DNA of 64,000 bases from Daphnia carinata. Taxonomy: Eukaryota; Arthropoda; Branchiopoda; Diplostraca; Daphniidae. A program made the translations under genes and the position numbers. The stretch is from positions 2,390,501 to 2,454,500 of the forward strand of contig NC_081331.1 of assembly GCF_022539665.2 (NCBI RefSeq), read 5' to 3'. Position 1 is the first letter of the stretch; the number at the start of each line of letters is the position of its first letter. Below the pieces are notes generated by a model, which did no database searches, was not told the origin of the DNA, and was given only the letters and a program-made list of their open reading frames with translations. Shown piece after piece: positions 39,228 through 51,767 of the stretch.

Positions 39228-41780
39228 TTATTTTGAAGACGCTGTGAAATCATACTCTTTCCAGTCTGCAGCAAAATCCAACACTTTCTTTTTCTGCTGC
39301 TCAAAGTTTTCTCGACGTGGGCGACGCCATGCCTGTGGCTCAAGGTCCAAAATTCCTCCCAAAATTTCCTTAGAACATCACTGTTTATTAGTCTATTAGT
39401 TATTTGACAGTTTTCTTTTAATACCTGTGCAAAGGCAGTAGGAAAGCGTTGTTCATCTTCAATAATATGAGCGAATCCAGATTGCATACCGAAATCTACA
39501 AAGAAGTATGACATTCCCTTGGGGACGGCTTTTCTTACGTCTTTGCCTTTCAAATCAATGACTTTTTTATTCATCGCCCACTCGGATTCGCACTCCAATA
39601 AGGCTTTCTGCAGACCGTAAACTAAAAATGTTACGGCCTCTAATATGTAGAGAAAAAAAAAATGTACTTTGAAATATATTGGGGCGGTTTCTCCAGCCGA
39701 TATCGATAGTGGGACACATTCCAATGCCATGTGTGGAAAACGGTTGAGATGCATAGCCGTTTCAAAGAAAATTGCATCAGCTTCCCGTGCTTCGAACATC
39801 CTCGTCAAGGCTTTTCGGAACATCTATTTAAAAATTATAGAATGAAACTACTCGTTCAATAAAACTTCCAAATCACTAGAACCTGCATTTCTGCCCAAAC
39901 ATCTTCGTCTAATTGTGTGGAGCAAGTTACGTGAGTGCGAGGAACAATTAAACAGTGACCAAGAACTAATGATTGATGTACAGGCAATGACAGATAGCAC
40001 TTTTGTCCAATGGCTATAATTAGATGTTTTTGCATCGCCTAAAAGTAAGAGATTATTCAGGAAATTGCCGTGGAAAAAAAACGACACTTCGTTTTATACC
40101 TGTGAATCAAGACAAAGGGAGCAGGAATCCAATACTTTTTCTCGTTTTTTGTGCTGAGCTATGGCAGCCTGCCTATCTCGAGCTTCGGCCGCCACGTCAT
40201 CTACCTCTCTATTTGCTCGGCTTTCAAACATATCATCTAAATCGAAATCATCATTGGTATTTTCCACTCGTTTTCCAGCCAACCGTGAAAACATGGCATC
40301 CTGATCTTCAGCCGTCCCCTGCTTTTCTCGTGTATACTAACAGAACATTCTTGAAGTTAAATAGGGTTTTGGTAAACACTTAATTTAACTTTACCATCTG
40401 ACTGAGAGAATACTTGTCGTCATCGGCAAAATAACGAACTCGTTCACCACTTTGATGGGTCTCAGCCTTCAATTTCTTTCCTTTTCCTTTACTTCCCTGG
40501 AAAGAGCTTTCGCCATAACGAGGCGCGGGCAAGGGGTGTTGACCGCCTTTAGCATCTGTCCTTGTCAGAACAGCGATATGCTCTTTGTTGCCTGCTGATC
40601 CGTCCTGTTTTCTCTGAGCCATTGTTTCCCTCGCTGACGCTAGTGTCAGTTTAAGGGCTTTCACCAAATCCTAGACAACCAAATTCAGTTAAATAAATAA
40701 CAAAATCAGACAATGTGATAAAATGCAAACAACCAACTGGCCCATGATTTCGGCTTTAACAATTTTTGCACCAATTGCATTTAATTCCTGTTCGGTCCAC
40801 GTTTTTTCATGATCTTTTGGCGATAGGCGTTCATTCTTTTCATTTTCGCCTTCCGAAGATGATGAGGATGAAGAGGGCGATGAATCCATGCGGATTTTTG
40901 ATTTTGCTTCAGTTTTCTTCCATCCCTGCTGTGTTGACGAAAAACGCTTGCTCGCTTGCGAAACTTCATCATCCTCATTCGGTCTTCTAAACCTTTCTTC
41001 AACTGTTAACGGTTTTTTAATTCTTTCTGTATGCCTTCTCTCTCGAGATCTTGATCTGGATCTACTTCTACTTCTGCTATTTGTCCTATGTCGGCTGTTC
41101 CCAGCAGATTTCTTGTGCTTTTTCTCATCAGAAAAGCTACAAGAAGTACTCGAATTTTCATTTGAAGGGGAGATATTTGCATCACTTTTTTCTGGTGGCA
41201 GGCCAGTTCCTCCATTTTTCCAATATGGATTTAGTTCCCTACTTGTCTGTCCGGGTTTCTCCATCATTATTTTTCTGGCCGTTTCTTCTTCCTTGTTCAA
41301 TGATGTTCTTTTGACAGGTATGCTGCTTTTACTGAAAATCGGAAGCAAAGAAGGAACGCTCATCCATTCATCTCTCTGAAGAGGAGCAGCTTGTGAGGAT
41401 TCTACTGTCTCTGACACCTTCTCCACCCACTCATCAGAGTCAGATGAATTTTCTTTTTTTTTGTTTTTCTTGCTTTTTTTATTCTTTTTATGTTTTTTGT
41501 CTTTTTTACTTTTTTGGGGTTTACTTCCAGATAGTTTCGCATCAAGCTCGGGTAGCATCCATTTATCTTCTCCCTTTAATTTTGCCAATTCTTTACGGGA
41601 TTTCCTTTTTTCATAATCTTTTTCGGCCTAAAAGAAGTAGGAAGGAAAAAATGCAGACATGAAACAATAAACAGGTAGGATAAACTTTGAAATCACCTTT
41701 TCTAGGATTCGCTTTCTCGCGTCGCGTTTCACTTGTCTAATTTCGTTCAAATCATTAGAACTTTCAAAATTTATCGACAT
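39228..41780 (-). CDS. CWF19L2: CWF19-like protein 2 (spliceosome-associated, CwfJ family)
   Basis: Eight exons join in frame: 41780-41697, 41627-40734, 40670-40395, 40336-40100, 40038-39883, 39823-39668, 39607-39425 and 39368-39228, giving about 708 residues. The N-terminal half is charged and disordered: a Lys-rich tract ([14 protein letters not shown]), a Ser/Asp block and an SR-repeat ([15 protein letters not shown]). The C-terminal half carries the CwfJ domains: CSLCLDS (metal-binding Cys pair), [21 protein letters not shown] (HIT-like), [39 protein letters not shown], and the closing [20 protein letters not shown] block. In fungi and animals this family acts in late splicing and intron-lariat turnover in the nucleus. 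The donor ending exon 2 (TTG|GTTGTT) is weak and chosen to keep the frame. All introns are phase 0. It is divergent from RPA2, with start codons 463 nt apart. Confidence 0.94.
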
Positions 41781-42243
41781 TTTAAAAATGGCTAATAATA
41801 CAATTCCAAGTAAAAATCGATCCGGATCTTATATCTAATACGAAATTAACGCTGAAAATATTTATACCTATAGTTGCGAAAACGTAAACATTCGTTTGGA
41901 CTTCCGACGGATGGAAAAAAACTAGACATTGCCAACAATTGTATTATTTGACAACTTTTTTCTCTTATACAAGCAATTTAGGAAAATAAAGTTAAAGTAA
42001 TTGTTTTGAAAATCATTTTTTTTTTAATGTTATGATAACTTGTGAGGAAATAAATAAAATATAACTATTTTTAACATTGTCAACGCCAACAGTGGTTAGA
42101 ACTTTTCCCGCCGTCTGTCAAGCAACAGAGGTTCATACTTCATAGTTTCATACTTCATAGCAACTACATCGCAATATTGCATGTTCAACGTTATAAACAC
42201 TTCTTATATAAATTATTACCAACTCCTGCGGGGTTTATAAAAA
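41781..42243. promoter_or_regulatory. Shared promoter region of CWF19L2 (-) and RPA2 (+)
   Basis: A 463-nt gap between two divergent start codons. It contains AT-rich sequence and a direct repeat CATACTTCATAG at about 42133-42161, with no obvious TATA box for either gene. Confidence 0.5.
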
Positions 42244-43608
42244 ATGTGGGACCAATCAGGAAGTAAAAGATGATAGTTTTTTTTTTCCTATTTCTGCGTT
42301 AAATATGGCGAATTATTCCTTGTACTCCAGGTGAATTTGGAAATCCGATGGCCGGTGGGTTCTTCACTGGAACTCCTGGTGGAGGCCAACCAACTCCTGG
42401 AGAAAAGAAGGCATGAAAAAACAAAACTTGTTATCTCTAGCTGTGTTTTCATTGCTCTTGTGTTTATTTTTTGTTATTTGCCTTCTAATTTTTTTTTCTT
42501 TTCCCTTATTTTGCAGGGGGGAGCACAACGAGCTCACAATATCATACCAGTTAACATTAAGGATATATTGGATGCAGTTGACGAGAAACTCAAGATCGAG
42601 GACACTGAAGCTCATATGGTATTTCTTTGTTTGTAAATCATTATATTGAAAAAAATTTTAACACCAAATAAGTAAAGAATATCAATGTTGAGTAGATTTT
42701 ACCTGTTTCTACATCTCTAAGACTGTGTCATTTTTGTTTTAACCTGAATTACTGTTGTGGCATTAGGTTACATTTGTAGGCACTGTCGAACAGATTGAGT
42801 CTAAGCAGACAAATGTTTCATATACAGTAAGGGATGACACAGGCTCAATTGAAGTCGTCCAATGGATTGAAGGTGAAGGGGTAAGATTTTTTTTTTGCCG
42901 GATTATTTACAAAACATTCATGTTTCCTAATTATTACAGAATCCCATGTCACATATTCAAGTTATGGAAGGAAACTTTTGTCGTGTGGTTGGGTCAATTA
43001 GGCAAACACATGATCGTCGCCACGTCATGGCCTTCCGCGTTGCGAACCTAACTACTGCAAATGAAATAACGACCCATTTGTTAGAAACGCAATGGGTTCG
43101 TATGAAATTGAGGCAAATGAAAAGAAAAATGGTACATGAAACGTGTATGTGTTTTGTGCAAAGATAACATTGTTTGCTGTAGGGCCTAGGGCAACCAATG
43201 AACAATTCATCGGTAGGCGGTGCTGGAATGACCGGGCCTTTAGCTTCTTTGTCCAATCCCTCCAGTGCAAGCGGCATCCCAGGGGGATTGTCGAGTTATC
43301 AGGCGATGGTTTACACTATTATCCAGGTAGCACTTTTTTTTTTCTTGTCGTGTCTACATTGAATGTTATGGCATGCTTGAATGATTCTAGGCCACAACTG
43401 CTGAAACTGGTATGGAAAAGTCCCAGATTTACAACTCTGTGAAAGGGAAAATGGGCCAGCGAGAAGTGGAGTAAGTCTAAAATTTGTACACACGGAGAAT
43501 TTCTACTAAATAGCTTTCTTTGATAGTGCTGCATTGGAATTTCTGTGCTCCGAAGGGCATATTTACTCTACGGTGGACGAAGATCACTTCAAATCGACAG
43601 ATAGCTAA
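42244..43608 (+). CDS. RPA2: Replication protein A 32 kDa subunit
   Basis: Eight exons join in frame: 42244-42262, 42331-42410, 42517-42618, 42767-42880, 42940-43131, 43183-43326, 43391-43470 and 43527-43608, giving about 270 residues, the same as human RPA2. The protein binds single-stranded DNA within the RPA trimer in replication, repair and checkpoint signalling. A short Gly-rich N-terminus ([15 protein letters not shown]) is followed by an OB fold at about 35-170 ([53 protein letters not shown]). A Gly/Ser linker and a C-terminal winged helix ([33 protein letters not shown]) complete it. The intron at 42411-42516 starts with GC (AAG|GCATGA) instead of GT; no GT donor keeps the frame. Confidence 0.96.
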
Positions 43609-44158
43609 ACAAAATTCCAAATTACCTTACTTTCATTTTCGTCAATTGTGTCCTTATGTATTCATAGTCGGTATCTACCAGTAAAGGTACGATTTGTGTC
43701 GATTATATTGCCTATTGTTGATTGGTAATCTGATTTTTCTTTACGAGACATATCATTCTTCATCAACCTATTTATTTTTTGTCGTTAGGTGAGTCACGTT
43801 AAGAAAAGTCAATTCGCACACTTTTTAATTTGAAAACTGTACCTTTGCGGGTAATACGATTTTGACGTAAATATCCAGATTACCTGAAAGCTTCAGTGGG
43901 AATTATATTACCACTAGCTTCCCTATTAAACAACTGGTGTTCAAAATGCTGTCAGTTGTTAGGAAAATGAACTTCTATAATTGGGGACAATCTTCTTGGT
44001 AGTTCCCACAGCAATGTTCTGGTTCTTTGTCCAACACTCGCCGTAGGATGTAGAGTTGCGATATTTGGTTGCGATGTAGCTTTACTATTTGTTGTTAAAC
44101 ATATAAACTGGTTGAATACCGCTAATACATTTTTTTTTTTTCACGATAAAGGCAGATC
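43609..44158. other. 3' flanks of RPA2 and the first SLC5 gene
   Basis: Convergent 3' ends with a poly-T run at about 44130-44141. No gene is seen. Confidence 0.6.
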
Positions 44159-46800
44159 TTACTTGGAGCGACGACGTTGAAGCAGACTGCAAAGCAGCTT
44201 AGGATTCAATTGGGCAGGGTCTTGCGATCCAGCCAAAAGGCTCACGATAGTTCCCACGATCAAAACGATTGACAGGCTCATCACCGTATACCATAAATAG
44301 GAAATTCGTAAGAGCGCAGGCACATCCCCTCTAAACCCAAATACGGAATTGCATTAAAATTCAAAATTTAAGTAATACAAAGTTATACTCTTGTATCAAA
44401 AAGTGAACTGTCGACGAATTCACAATGGTTGAATTTGGCGAGTGGCAACCATCTGCGTTAAGTGATTTCATTTGATAGTTCATGACAAGACCGTCTGATT
44501 TGGCAATGTGCGTTTTTATTCCCAGCGTCATCATAGTCGCAAATGATAGAGCTATTGCCGTTCCAGCTCCCTTAACGCCAACGAGCCAATCGAAATTATG
44601 AAATACGAAGTAGGCCTTTGAACTTTTGGAACTATAAATACTTACAGTCGCATTAGCCCATGGAACAAACATACCCAAGCTGAAGACTCCAAGGATTATT
44701 CCTGCCATGGCGCTGACAAAACTCAGAGAAGACTACCATAGTAGTTAAACAAAATATTAGAGCTTTGCAATATTGTTTTTTATGTAAGAAATTCTTACAT
44801 CCAGGGAGATATGAAGTTTTGAAGTAAACAAAGCCATGCTAAAAATGACGCAGCCGAAGAGAATTACAGCCATTTTGGTGACTAACGATGCCTTACCGTC
44901 CCGCATAAGAGGGAAGAAAGGTTTTATGAAGTCTTCTAGTATAACCAACGATAGCGAGTTCAAGTTACTGGAGAGAATACTTCAATCAAAAGAGAAGGTA
45001 AAAAAATAGTATGATTTTCTGATGCTTTATGCATTTGTAAATTGTGAAACCTAGCGACTCCACCGACAATTCCTGCAGCGAAGAATCCTGGTCATTACAT
45101 TTCAGATTATTATTACTATTATCACGCTTTCAAGTATTCCAAAAAAATTTTACCGGGCAAGCCGGGAAAGTTTCCAATAGTTTGAATAACAAACAGAGGG
45201 AAGATCTCATCTGAATGCTTAACTATCTACTAGAAAATAGTTTTAGCAGTATGTCGATCTAACAACTATAAATGAAAATTATAATGAAGTAAAAATGTCC
45301 CTCACATCAGCCTGAAGAGGATCACAGTCAAAGTAAAAGGCATAAGTTACAAGACCTGTTAAGCAGCACAGGGATGTTATGCCTGCTAGCATTAAAAAGT
45401 TAATCCAATGCGATCTAAAAATATAAAGACAAAATACAAATATAGACCGTATAAATTCCTGTCTGAATCGAAACAGTATTACATTACGGCTTTTCGCATC
45501 GTTGGCAAAGCTAAGAAGCGTTGAATAAACACTTGGTCCGTGGCGTACATAGCGGTGAACAGAAAAAAACCTCCAATTGTTAAAGACCAGACCTAATTCC
45601 AATGGGAGAAATGGACAAAAAATTAGATGTGACGTAAACAACAAAGGTTTGTGATAGTAATACCGTGTGACGGGTTGTAGGATCAAAATCGATGCTGCGA
45701 AACGCAAGAAGGCAAACTAAAGAATTGTCATTAACGGCTGGAATTCAGTATCACCAAATTACTTTAAAAATTCAATGCGCGACGAGTTGAAATTGCGCAA
45801 AAACACGTTTTCTAGACCATCAACGTCTACAATTCCTTTGACGAGCACAATGATTGCTGATCCGTACATTAGACATAGCTGTACGGTGCTAGTCCAAACA
45901 ACGGCTTTGATTCCACCCTGGATTATCGTATAAATGTGTAGTTACCTTCTTTTAAAGCGTGGTTAATTACATACGATAGCTGTGTAGAAGATGCACACAG
46001 CAAACATGATACTCATCGAAACGTGCTCTTGGAGTCCAGTCACTTCGTAAGAAAAGATTGACAATTAATACTTCCTTAAATGCTACGCACTTTAAAATCT
46101 TCATTTACCTCTTTTTAAAGCAAGTGCTGGTCCACTTACCATGACGGTCAAAGAAAAAATCTATTAGAAAAATACATTAGTACAGCCACGTTCCAGTAAC
46201 GAAATGAAATATACATGAACGACATTCTTGGCATTTTATGGTTAGATAAATACCACTTTAATCACGTAAAGCAGCGCAGCCAGTCTGCGTATGGTATGAT
46301 TGAAGCGCATTTCAAGATACTGAAAGACAAACAAAACGTGAAATAGATCGCTTGTCAATCGGTTCAATGTTTGAGGGTGTCTTACTTGATGGCTCGAAAC
46401 AAGTTGAAGCTGGTGATAAATGGGGAAATAGATGTAAAGGGATACCGGAATAGAAAGACCGACGGCAATAATTATCCACCAGTACATCGATCCAGTAAGA
46501 TATACGTCTGTCGGTACGCTAAATATCGTTGACGCCGAAAGTGAGCTACATGAAAAAGAAGATAAATTAAGGAACAACGAACACAACTGTCAAATACTAC
46601 CTTGCAGCTAACGACATAGCAATGGGAAATATGCCCATCGTTTTTTTGCCCATAAGATATTCGTTTGTCGAATTGCTTACGCCTCGCCATGCATAATACA
46701 TGCCAATCACCATGCATAAAAGCAAAGTAAAGACAAAAATCAAGTAATCACCCAACCCGAATATTGCACGCCCCATTTGGAAAGATTCAAATCGATCCAT
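44159..46800 (-). CDS. SLC5-family sodium/solute symporter (SMCT/SMVT-like), copy A
   Basis: A multi-exon gene from ATG at 46800 to TAA at 44161-44159. Exons I could join include 46800-46601, about 46545-46396, a YLEMRFNHTIRRLAALLY exon near 46318-46250, IFSLTVMVSGPALALKR (about 46175-46120), TGLQEHVSMSIMFAVCIFYTA (about 46045-45975), GGIKAVVWTSTVQLCLMYG (from about 45920), VWSLTIGGFFLFTAMYATDQ (about 45590), NFLMLAGITSLCCLTG (about 45410), then LNSLSLVILEDFIKP (about 44960-44925) and the last exon with YLWYTVMSLSIVLIVGTIVS. This is the 13-helix SLC5 pattern and no break was found. Members couple Na+ to uptake of iodide, monocarboxylates, biotin/pantothenate and related anions at the plasma membrane; the substrate cannot be told here. 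The start at 46800 (MDRFESFQ) aligns with copy B; an in-frame ATG lies at 46833. Copy B lies 0.9 kb upstream in the same direction. Confidence 0.88.
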
Positions 46801-47698
46801 CACCATTGCGCAACGATTAACTTTAAGAAACACAGGTGCACAAACACTACATTAACCGTAACGAAACAATAAATTCCACTGACACTAATGCTGACCGCAC
46901 TACACCGCGAAGCGCAACACAGTTTTTATTGCGGCCCTACGCCGACAGGCTAACAAACGAATGGCAACTGCATTGGATCTCGTATAAGGTCTACTCGTAA
47001 AACCAAATGAGCACGAATTTTAAGTGATCAAAGGAAACTTCATTGAGTCAAATCTTGCAACAATGTGGTTCACCTTGACCATTCCGACTAGAAAGGAGGT
47101 TCGTACACATTGGCCCACAAAATTCCTATCCATGTCTCGTTTAGCAAGTTTAGCTCGCCATGGCACTTTGCACCTCCAACGATTCAATAAAACAAAACCT
47201 AAAAAACGCGAGTGGTCAGGCAGGTGCGCTTCCCGTGCAAGTCCAATGAATAAAATTAATCGTTTATAGAAGGACAGAGAGATCTAACGGTTTACACAGG
47301 GAAGTCACATGCCCATCTTTATTAGAAGTTTACGTTAAACGTACAACGCGAGAATGGAGCCTTTTATAATCATTTCGAACACCAAAAGAGGTACTGAGCA
47401 CGATTGCTATAACCCGTTATTTTCCCACTGCGCAGTGTAATATTACGTATCGATTCCCTAGATCAACTGCTGCGAAGGGTTTCGCTGGTTTGGCTAACAC
47501 GTTGTTGAAAAGCATACCATTTGAAAGAACACTTGTAACGTAACCTTCGTTTCCTTTGAAAAATAAAGAAAAGAAAACCCAGATTGTCATTTTAGAAGGT
47601 CAACGGTAACGTAGATGAATTGCGGTTGCGTGAAAACTGTTTGGAATTGACCTTCTAGAACACCAAGGTCTTCTGGAAAGGTCAAAACGTATAGGAAT
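46801..47698. other. Intergenic region between the two SLC5 genes
   Basis: About 0.9 kb that should hold the promoter of copy A and the 3' UTR of copy B. A plus-strand frame at 47024-47269 has no family resemblance. Nothing else is supported. Confidence 0.5.
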
Positions 47699-50415
47699 TT
47701 AGTCTAGTTCAATGTTGTTGGTTTTGTTATTCTGGGGCGAGTCCCCAATCTCCTGAAAAAGGTATAAACGCAAGTATCACATACCAAAAACGAAAAATAG
47801 GCTGACTGCAAATTACGGAAAATGAAAATGTAGACCTTACCTTGCGCGATGGAAAGCAATCACTGACTTTGCATAGGAGTTTGGGATCAAGTAGTCGTGG
47901 ATTTTGTCGCCCTGTCATAAAACTAACTATTGTTCCCAGGATCAAGACGATCAGCATTCCTATCATAGTGTACCACAAGTAGGAAATCCTCCAGATAACA
48001 AATGGAGCTTCATCTTCGCTCCTGGCGAAAAGACATACAAGGTGTATGTGAACAATTATGTATCCTCAATCAAAACAATTTCATTTACCCTTTCATTAGT
48101 CCTTGGCTTATTGCTGTCCTGGTAGAATTGAACGATGCGCAACTCGCAGTGCTTAAAGTTTTCAATTGATTGTGACCTAATCCACGTGATTTTGCAATCT
48201 GCGAACCCACTCCGAGCCACATCATTGCTGCGAAGGAGACTAGCATACCGAATCCAGCGCCCTTAACAAAACAAGTAATTGATCAATAGCGTATAGAACT
48301 TTCAATTAAAACTTACTTACAATAGCGTTGGCCGATGGCACGAACATACCCAAGGTAAAGACGCCAATCATTGCTCCATTAACAGCTCCATTAAAACTGA
48401 GAGTGGCCTATGGGATTAGGAGCGTCAGTAATATTATATTTTTGAAGAGAATGTTGATTGAAGTTACGTCTAAGATGGTCTTGACTTGCGCAACGAGAAG
48501 AACCATTCCCAAGTTTATGCAGCCGAAAAGGATCGCTATTCCTTTTGTTACTTTTGTGGCGGTTTGGTCTTCGATGGATGGATAAAAAGGCCGAATAAAA
48601 TCCTCCAAAACTATGAGCGCCACAGAATTCAAACCACTTGACAAGGAACTATCAAAGGTGAAATCGACATTGAAATCGTAAAAAAATTTAACATTTATAG
48701 AGAATTGAATACCTTAACGCGCCTGAAAAAACACCTGCGACAAAGAGACCTGGCAAACCCGGCAAATTTCCAACCGTATCCATGACAAATAAAGGCACAA
48801 CCTGATCGGCTTTCTCTATAACCTGTTTACTATTTCTTTTAGTGGAACACTTAAATGAAAGCTATTAAATTTCTGCACTCACTTTTGAAGTTAAAGGGTC
48901 GCAATCAAAATATTTGGCGTATACAACGGTGCCACCAAAACAGGCAAGGCCGACGATTCCTGCTGCTGCAACTAAATTCCACCACATGGATCTGTAAACA
49001 AAAGACGAGAAAAAGGATTGATGACCAACAAAGACATTATACCATTATAACTACAATAACGACTACTGTACATTTGCGCTCTGCGTAACGTTGGCATCGC
49101 TAAGAAACGCTGGACGATGGACTGGTCGACTCCATAAAAGGAGGTCCAATAAAAAAAGCCTCCAATTACCACAGACCAAATCTTCACGGAAAATGAATCA
49201 TTTAATTAAAGGCCATTACCTGACAAGAAAAAGAATATATTACCGTGTGGCGAGTAGTAGGATCGAAATCAACACTGTAATATCCGAAACCAATAAGCGT
49301 AAATATCATTGAATGAAACTAGGGCACTTTTGTTTCAATACTTAAAAAATTCCACACGTGACGAATCAAGGTTGCGCTGCCAAACCGTTCCGAGACCTCC
49401 TACATCGTAAATTCCTTTAACAATGACGGTGATAAAAGAACCATACATGACAAAGATTTGCAGTGTATCTGTCCAGACAACTGCTTTAATGCCACCCTAT
49501 AAAAGACATAAAATTTCATGATTTTTTAAAAACAGAACTCGTTAATGGTACATAAACGGGAATAACTATACGAGCGCAGTGTAGAACGTACAGACACCTA
49601 GCATAATGCCAACGGAAAGGTACACATTGATTCCTGTTACTATATTTACGAAGAGAATGGATAAAAGGAATTGTTCACTGAGTTTTGGCCCAATTGAATG
49701 CTAATAGCGTTTTAATACCTTGTTTCAATGCCAACGATGGTGCGTACACTACAATGGCCATGTAAAACAGCTATTGTAAACAAGGATTAAATAAAATGAA
49801 ACCTCAGAATTACTGTTTATCTAGACTTGCATTGAATCAATTACTTGTTTAATGATGTAAAGGACGGAAGCGATACGCCGCACAATGTGGTTGAATCGTA
49901 GTTCCAGATACTGTCGATTTCCAGATTGCGAAATAAATATAACGTTTTTTTTATATGCAAATTAATGTAAAGCATGAAGCGTGCAAACCTGATTAGCTGA
50001 AACGATCTGAAGGCGATGGAAAACGGATAGGTAGAGATAACCGGTAGCTGGTGTACAAAGAAACATGGCCAACGGCATCCAGGAATACATTGTACCTGTC
50101 AAATAGATGTCCGCTGGGGTGCCTAATAACGTCGTACCTGAAATGGAACTGTTTGGAAAAACAATATCACCGCATAAGACGAAATGGTAATTTTTAATAG
50201 ACATAAATGTTTAACTACAACCTCGCAGCCAGAGACATTGCGATCGGAAAGATGCCCATGCTTCTTCCTCCCATTAAATATTCGGAGGTTGAATTACCAC
50301 TCCGCCAAGCATGATAGACGCCAATCAGTAAGGACACTAACAAAGTTAAAGCGAAGAGTAAATAATCCACCCAACCAAACAGCAATTGATGGCGTGAAAG
50401 CGTCGAATCGTCCAT
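47699..50415 (-). CDS. SLC5-family sodium/solute symporter (SMCT/SMVT-like), copy B
   Basis: A multi-exon gene from ATG at 50415 (MDDSTLSRHQ) to TAA at 47701-47699. It parallels copy A exon by exon: LFGWVDYLLFALTLLVSLL and EYLMGGRSMGIFPIAMSLAA in exon 1, GTPADIYLTGTMYSWMP in exon 2, YLELRFNHIVRRIASVLYII near 49905-49850, the KAVVWTD-type block near 49490-49450, and WSVVIGGFFYWTSFYGVDQS near 49183-49120. Then LNSVALIVLEDFIRPFYP (about 48632-48580) and the last membrane segment WYTMIGMLIVLILGTIVSFM (from 47978). The last two exons join at CGCAAG|GTAAGG, and a short tail (EIGDSPQNN) ends the protein. Predicted role is Na+-driven uptake of an organic or inorganic anion at the plasma membrane. It is a tandem duplicate of copy A; divergence between the two is substantial. 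Confidence 0.88.
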
Positions 50416-51677
50416 ATTTGAAGATGATTAAGGAAGGCACGTTGCGGACGGTTGAATGGTAGTAGTGAGACTGCTGAACCTGTAACCCACATTGAAGCTG
50501 TTTCCACGCTGTAGTTGATGCCCTTTGGCACTCTTCACAATCTGATCTCTGTAGTACAAAAAAAAAAAAAAAAAAAAAACAAAACAAAAAAAACAAAAAA
50601 AATACAATTTAAACAGTTAAAGTTGTAACGCGAGATGAGACAAGAGGGATGTTTCTATGCTCTCGCATAAATAAAACTTCCGTCCGGTTTGTGTACTTCT
50701 TTTAGTGGAATAGATAGACAGCTTAGATTTTACTCACTGTATAGAAGAGCTTTACTTAATCTTGACCTAGTTTATGATCAATGAAGAAGGCAAAATCACA
50801 TAAAATTCGATATTTCCTTATTGGATGAATGCCAACTAGTTTAGTGACGTAGAAAGCCATACAAATTTTTGTCGTAAAATGTCAGAATTTTAAATCGTAA
50901 AAACTTCATTCCTTCACTTTTCGCTATGAAATTCTTTAAGCTTAAATTATATAAATAAAAAAAAAGAATGCTGCAGCATGTTCAATAAATCAAATTCAAA
51001 CGTTATCAAATAAGGACATGCGTTACAATCGGGTTCTTTGTCAAAATCCGCCGTTTTTCGATAGCCAACGGCGCATACCGGACCTTTACGGCACGCAAAA
51101 ACAAAAAGAATTTGTGGAACGCATCTGATCGTCATCAAGAATTATGGCGCAGGCGTTCGCGCAATGCGCCTGGAATACATTATGTATGAAGAGTGTTGTA
51201 TCTTCTACAATCTTTAAACAAAGAAAAGCAGAAACCTACACGTAGGATTTAAGCTGGAATTTCTTTTTTGAATGAGAAGTGGCTTACATGTGCAAAATAA
51301 AAATTCTTCCTCTTGCCCAGCTGTTTTCTTTTTACTGCCAATCAAATGCTGTTTGATGACACGCAATTTTAGGTTGAATTGAACGTGTCTAGCGCTTTCT
51401 ACGGGTATTATAACTTCCGCATTTCTCAAATTAAAAAATAAGAATATCGGGTAATAGAACTCACCTCTCGGTTGGATTGGTTTCTGCATTCGTGGTTACA
51501 TCATCGACGTCAACATATCAACTTTGGGGTTCGCGCATGCTGCATAACTAGTCCATCACTCCCAAATTACAAGGGGAAATTCGTCGTTGTGGCGTGAAAA
51601 GAAACTTGGCGAAGAGTTGTGTAACAAATGATTTAACTAGTGCGGCCGCCCACTCTGCACTCGAAATCTAAAAATAG
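50416..51677. other. Intergenic region upstream of SLC5 copy B and the first DM4/12-like gene
   Basis: Divergent promoters lie at its two ends. It contains a poly-A/AAAAC tract at about 50558-50606, read as poly-T upstream of the minus-strand gene. No coding frame has support. Confidence 0.5.
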
Positions 51678-51714
51678 ATAAATAAAGTTTCTGCAAGCAC
51701 ATTAACATCAGTCA
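51678..51714 (+). promoter_or_regulatory. Core promoter of the first DM4/12-like gene (TATA-like box and initiator)
   Basis: ATAAATAAAG at 51678-51687 lies about 30 nt upstream of an initiator TCAGTC (A at 51710). This predicts a 5' UTR of about 58 nt before the ATG at 51768. Confidence 0.45.
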
Positions 51715-51767
51715 ATTCTTACCTCCAAGTCGATACGAACTTCGGCTGTAGTAGGAGGATAAACAGA

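Noticed and set aside
40888-41379. A 163-codon plus-strand frame opposite CWF19L2
   Set aside because: Shadow of the SR-repeat and charged region of the minus-strand gene; hydrophobic low-complexity translation.
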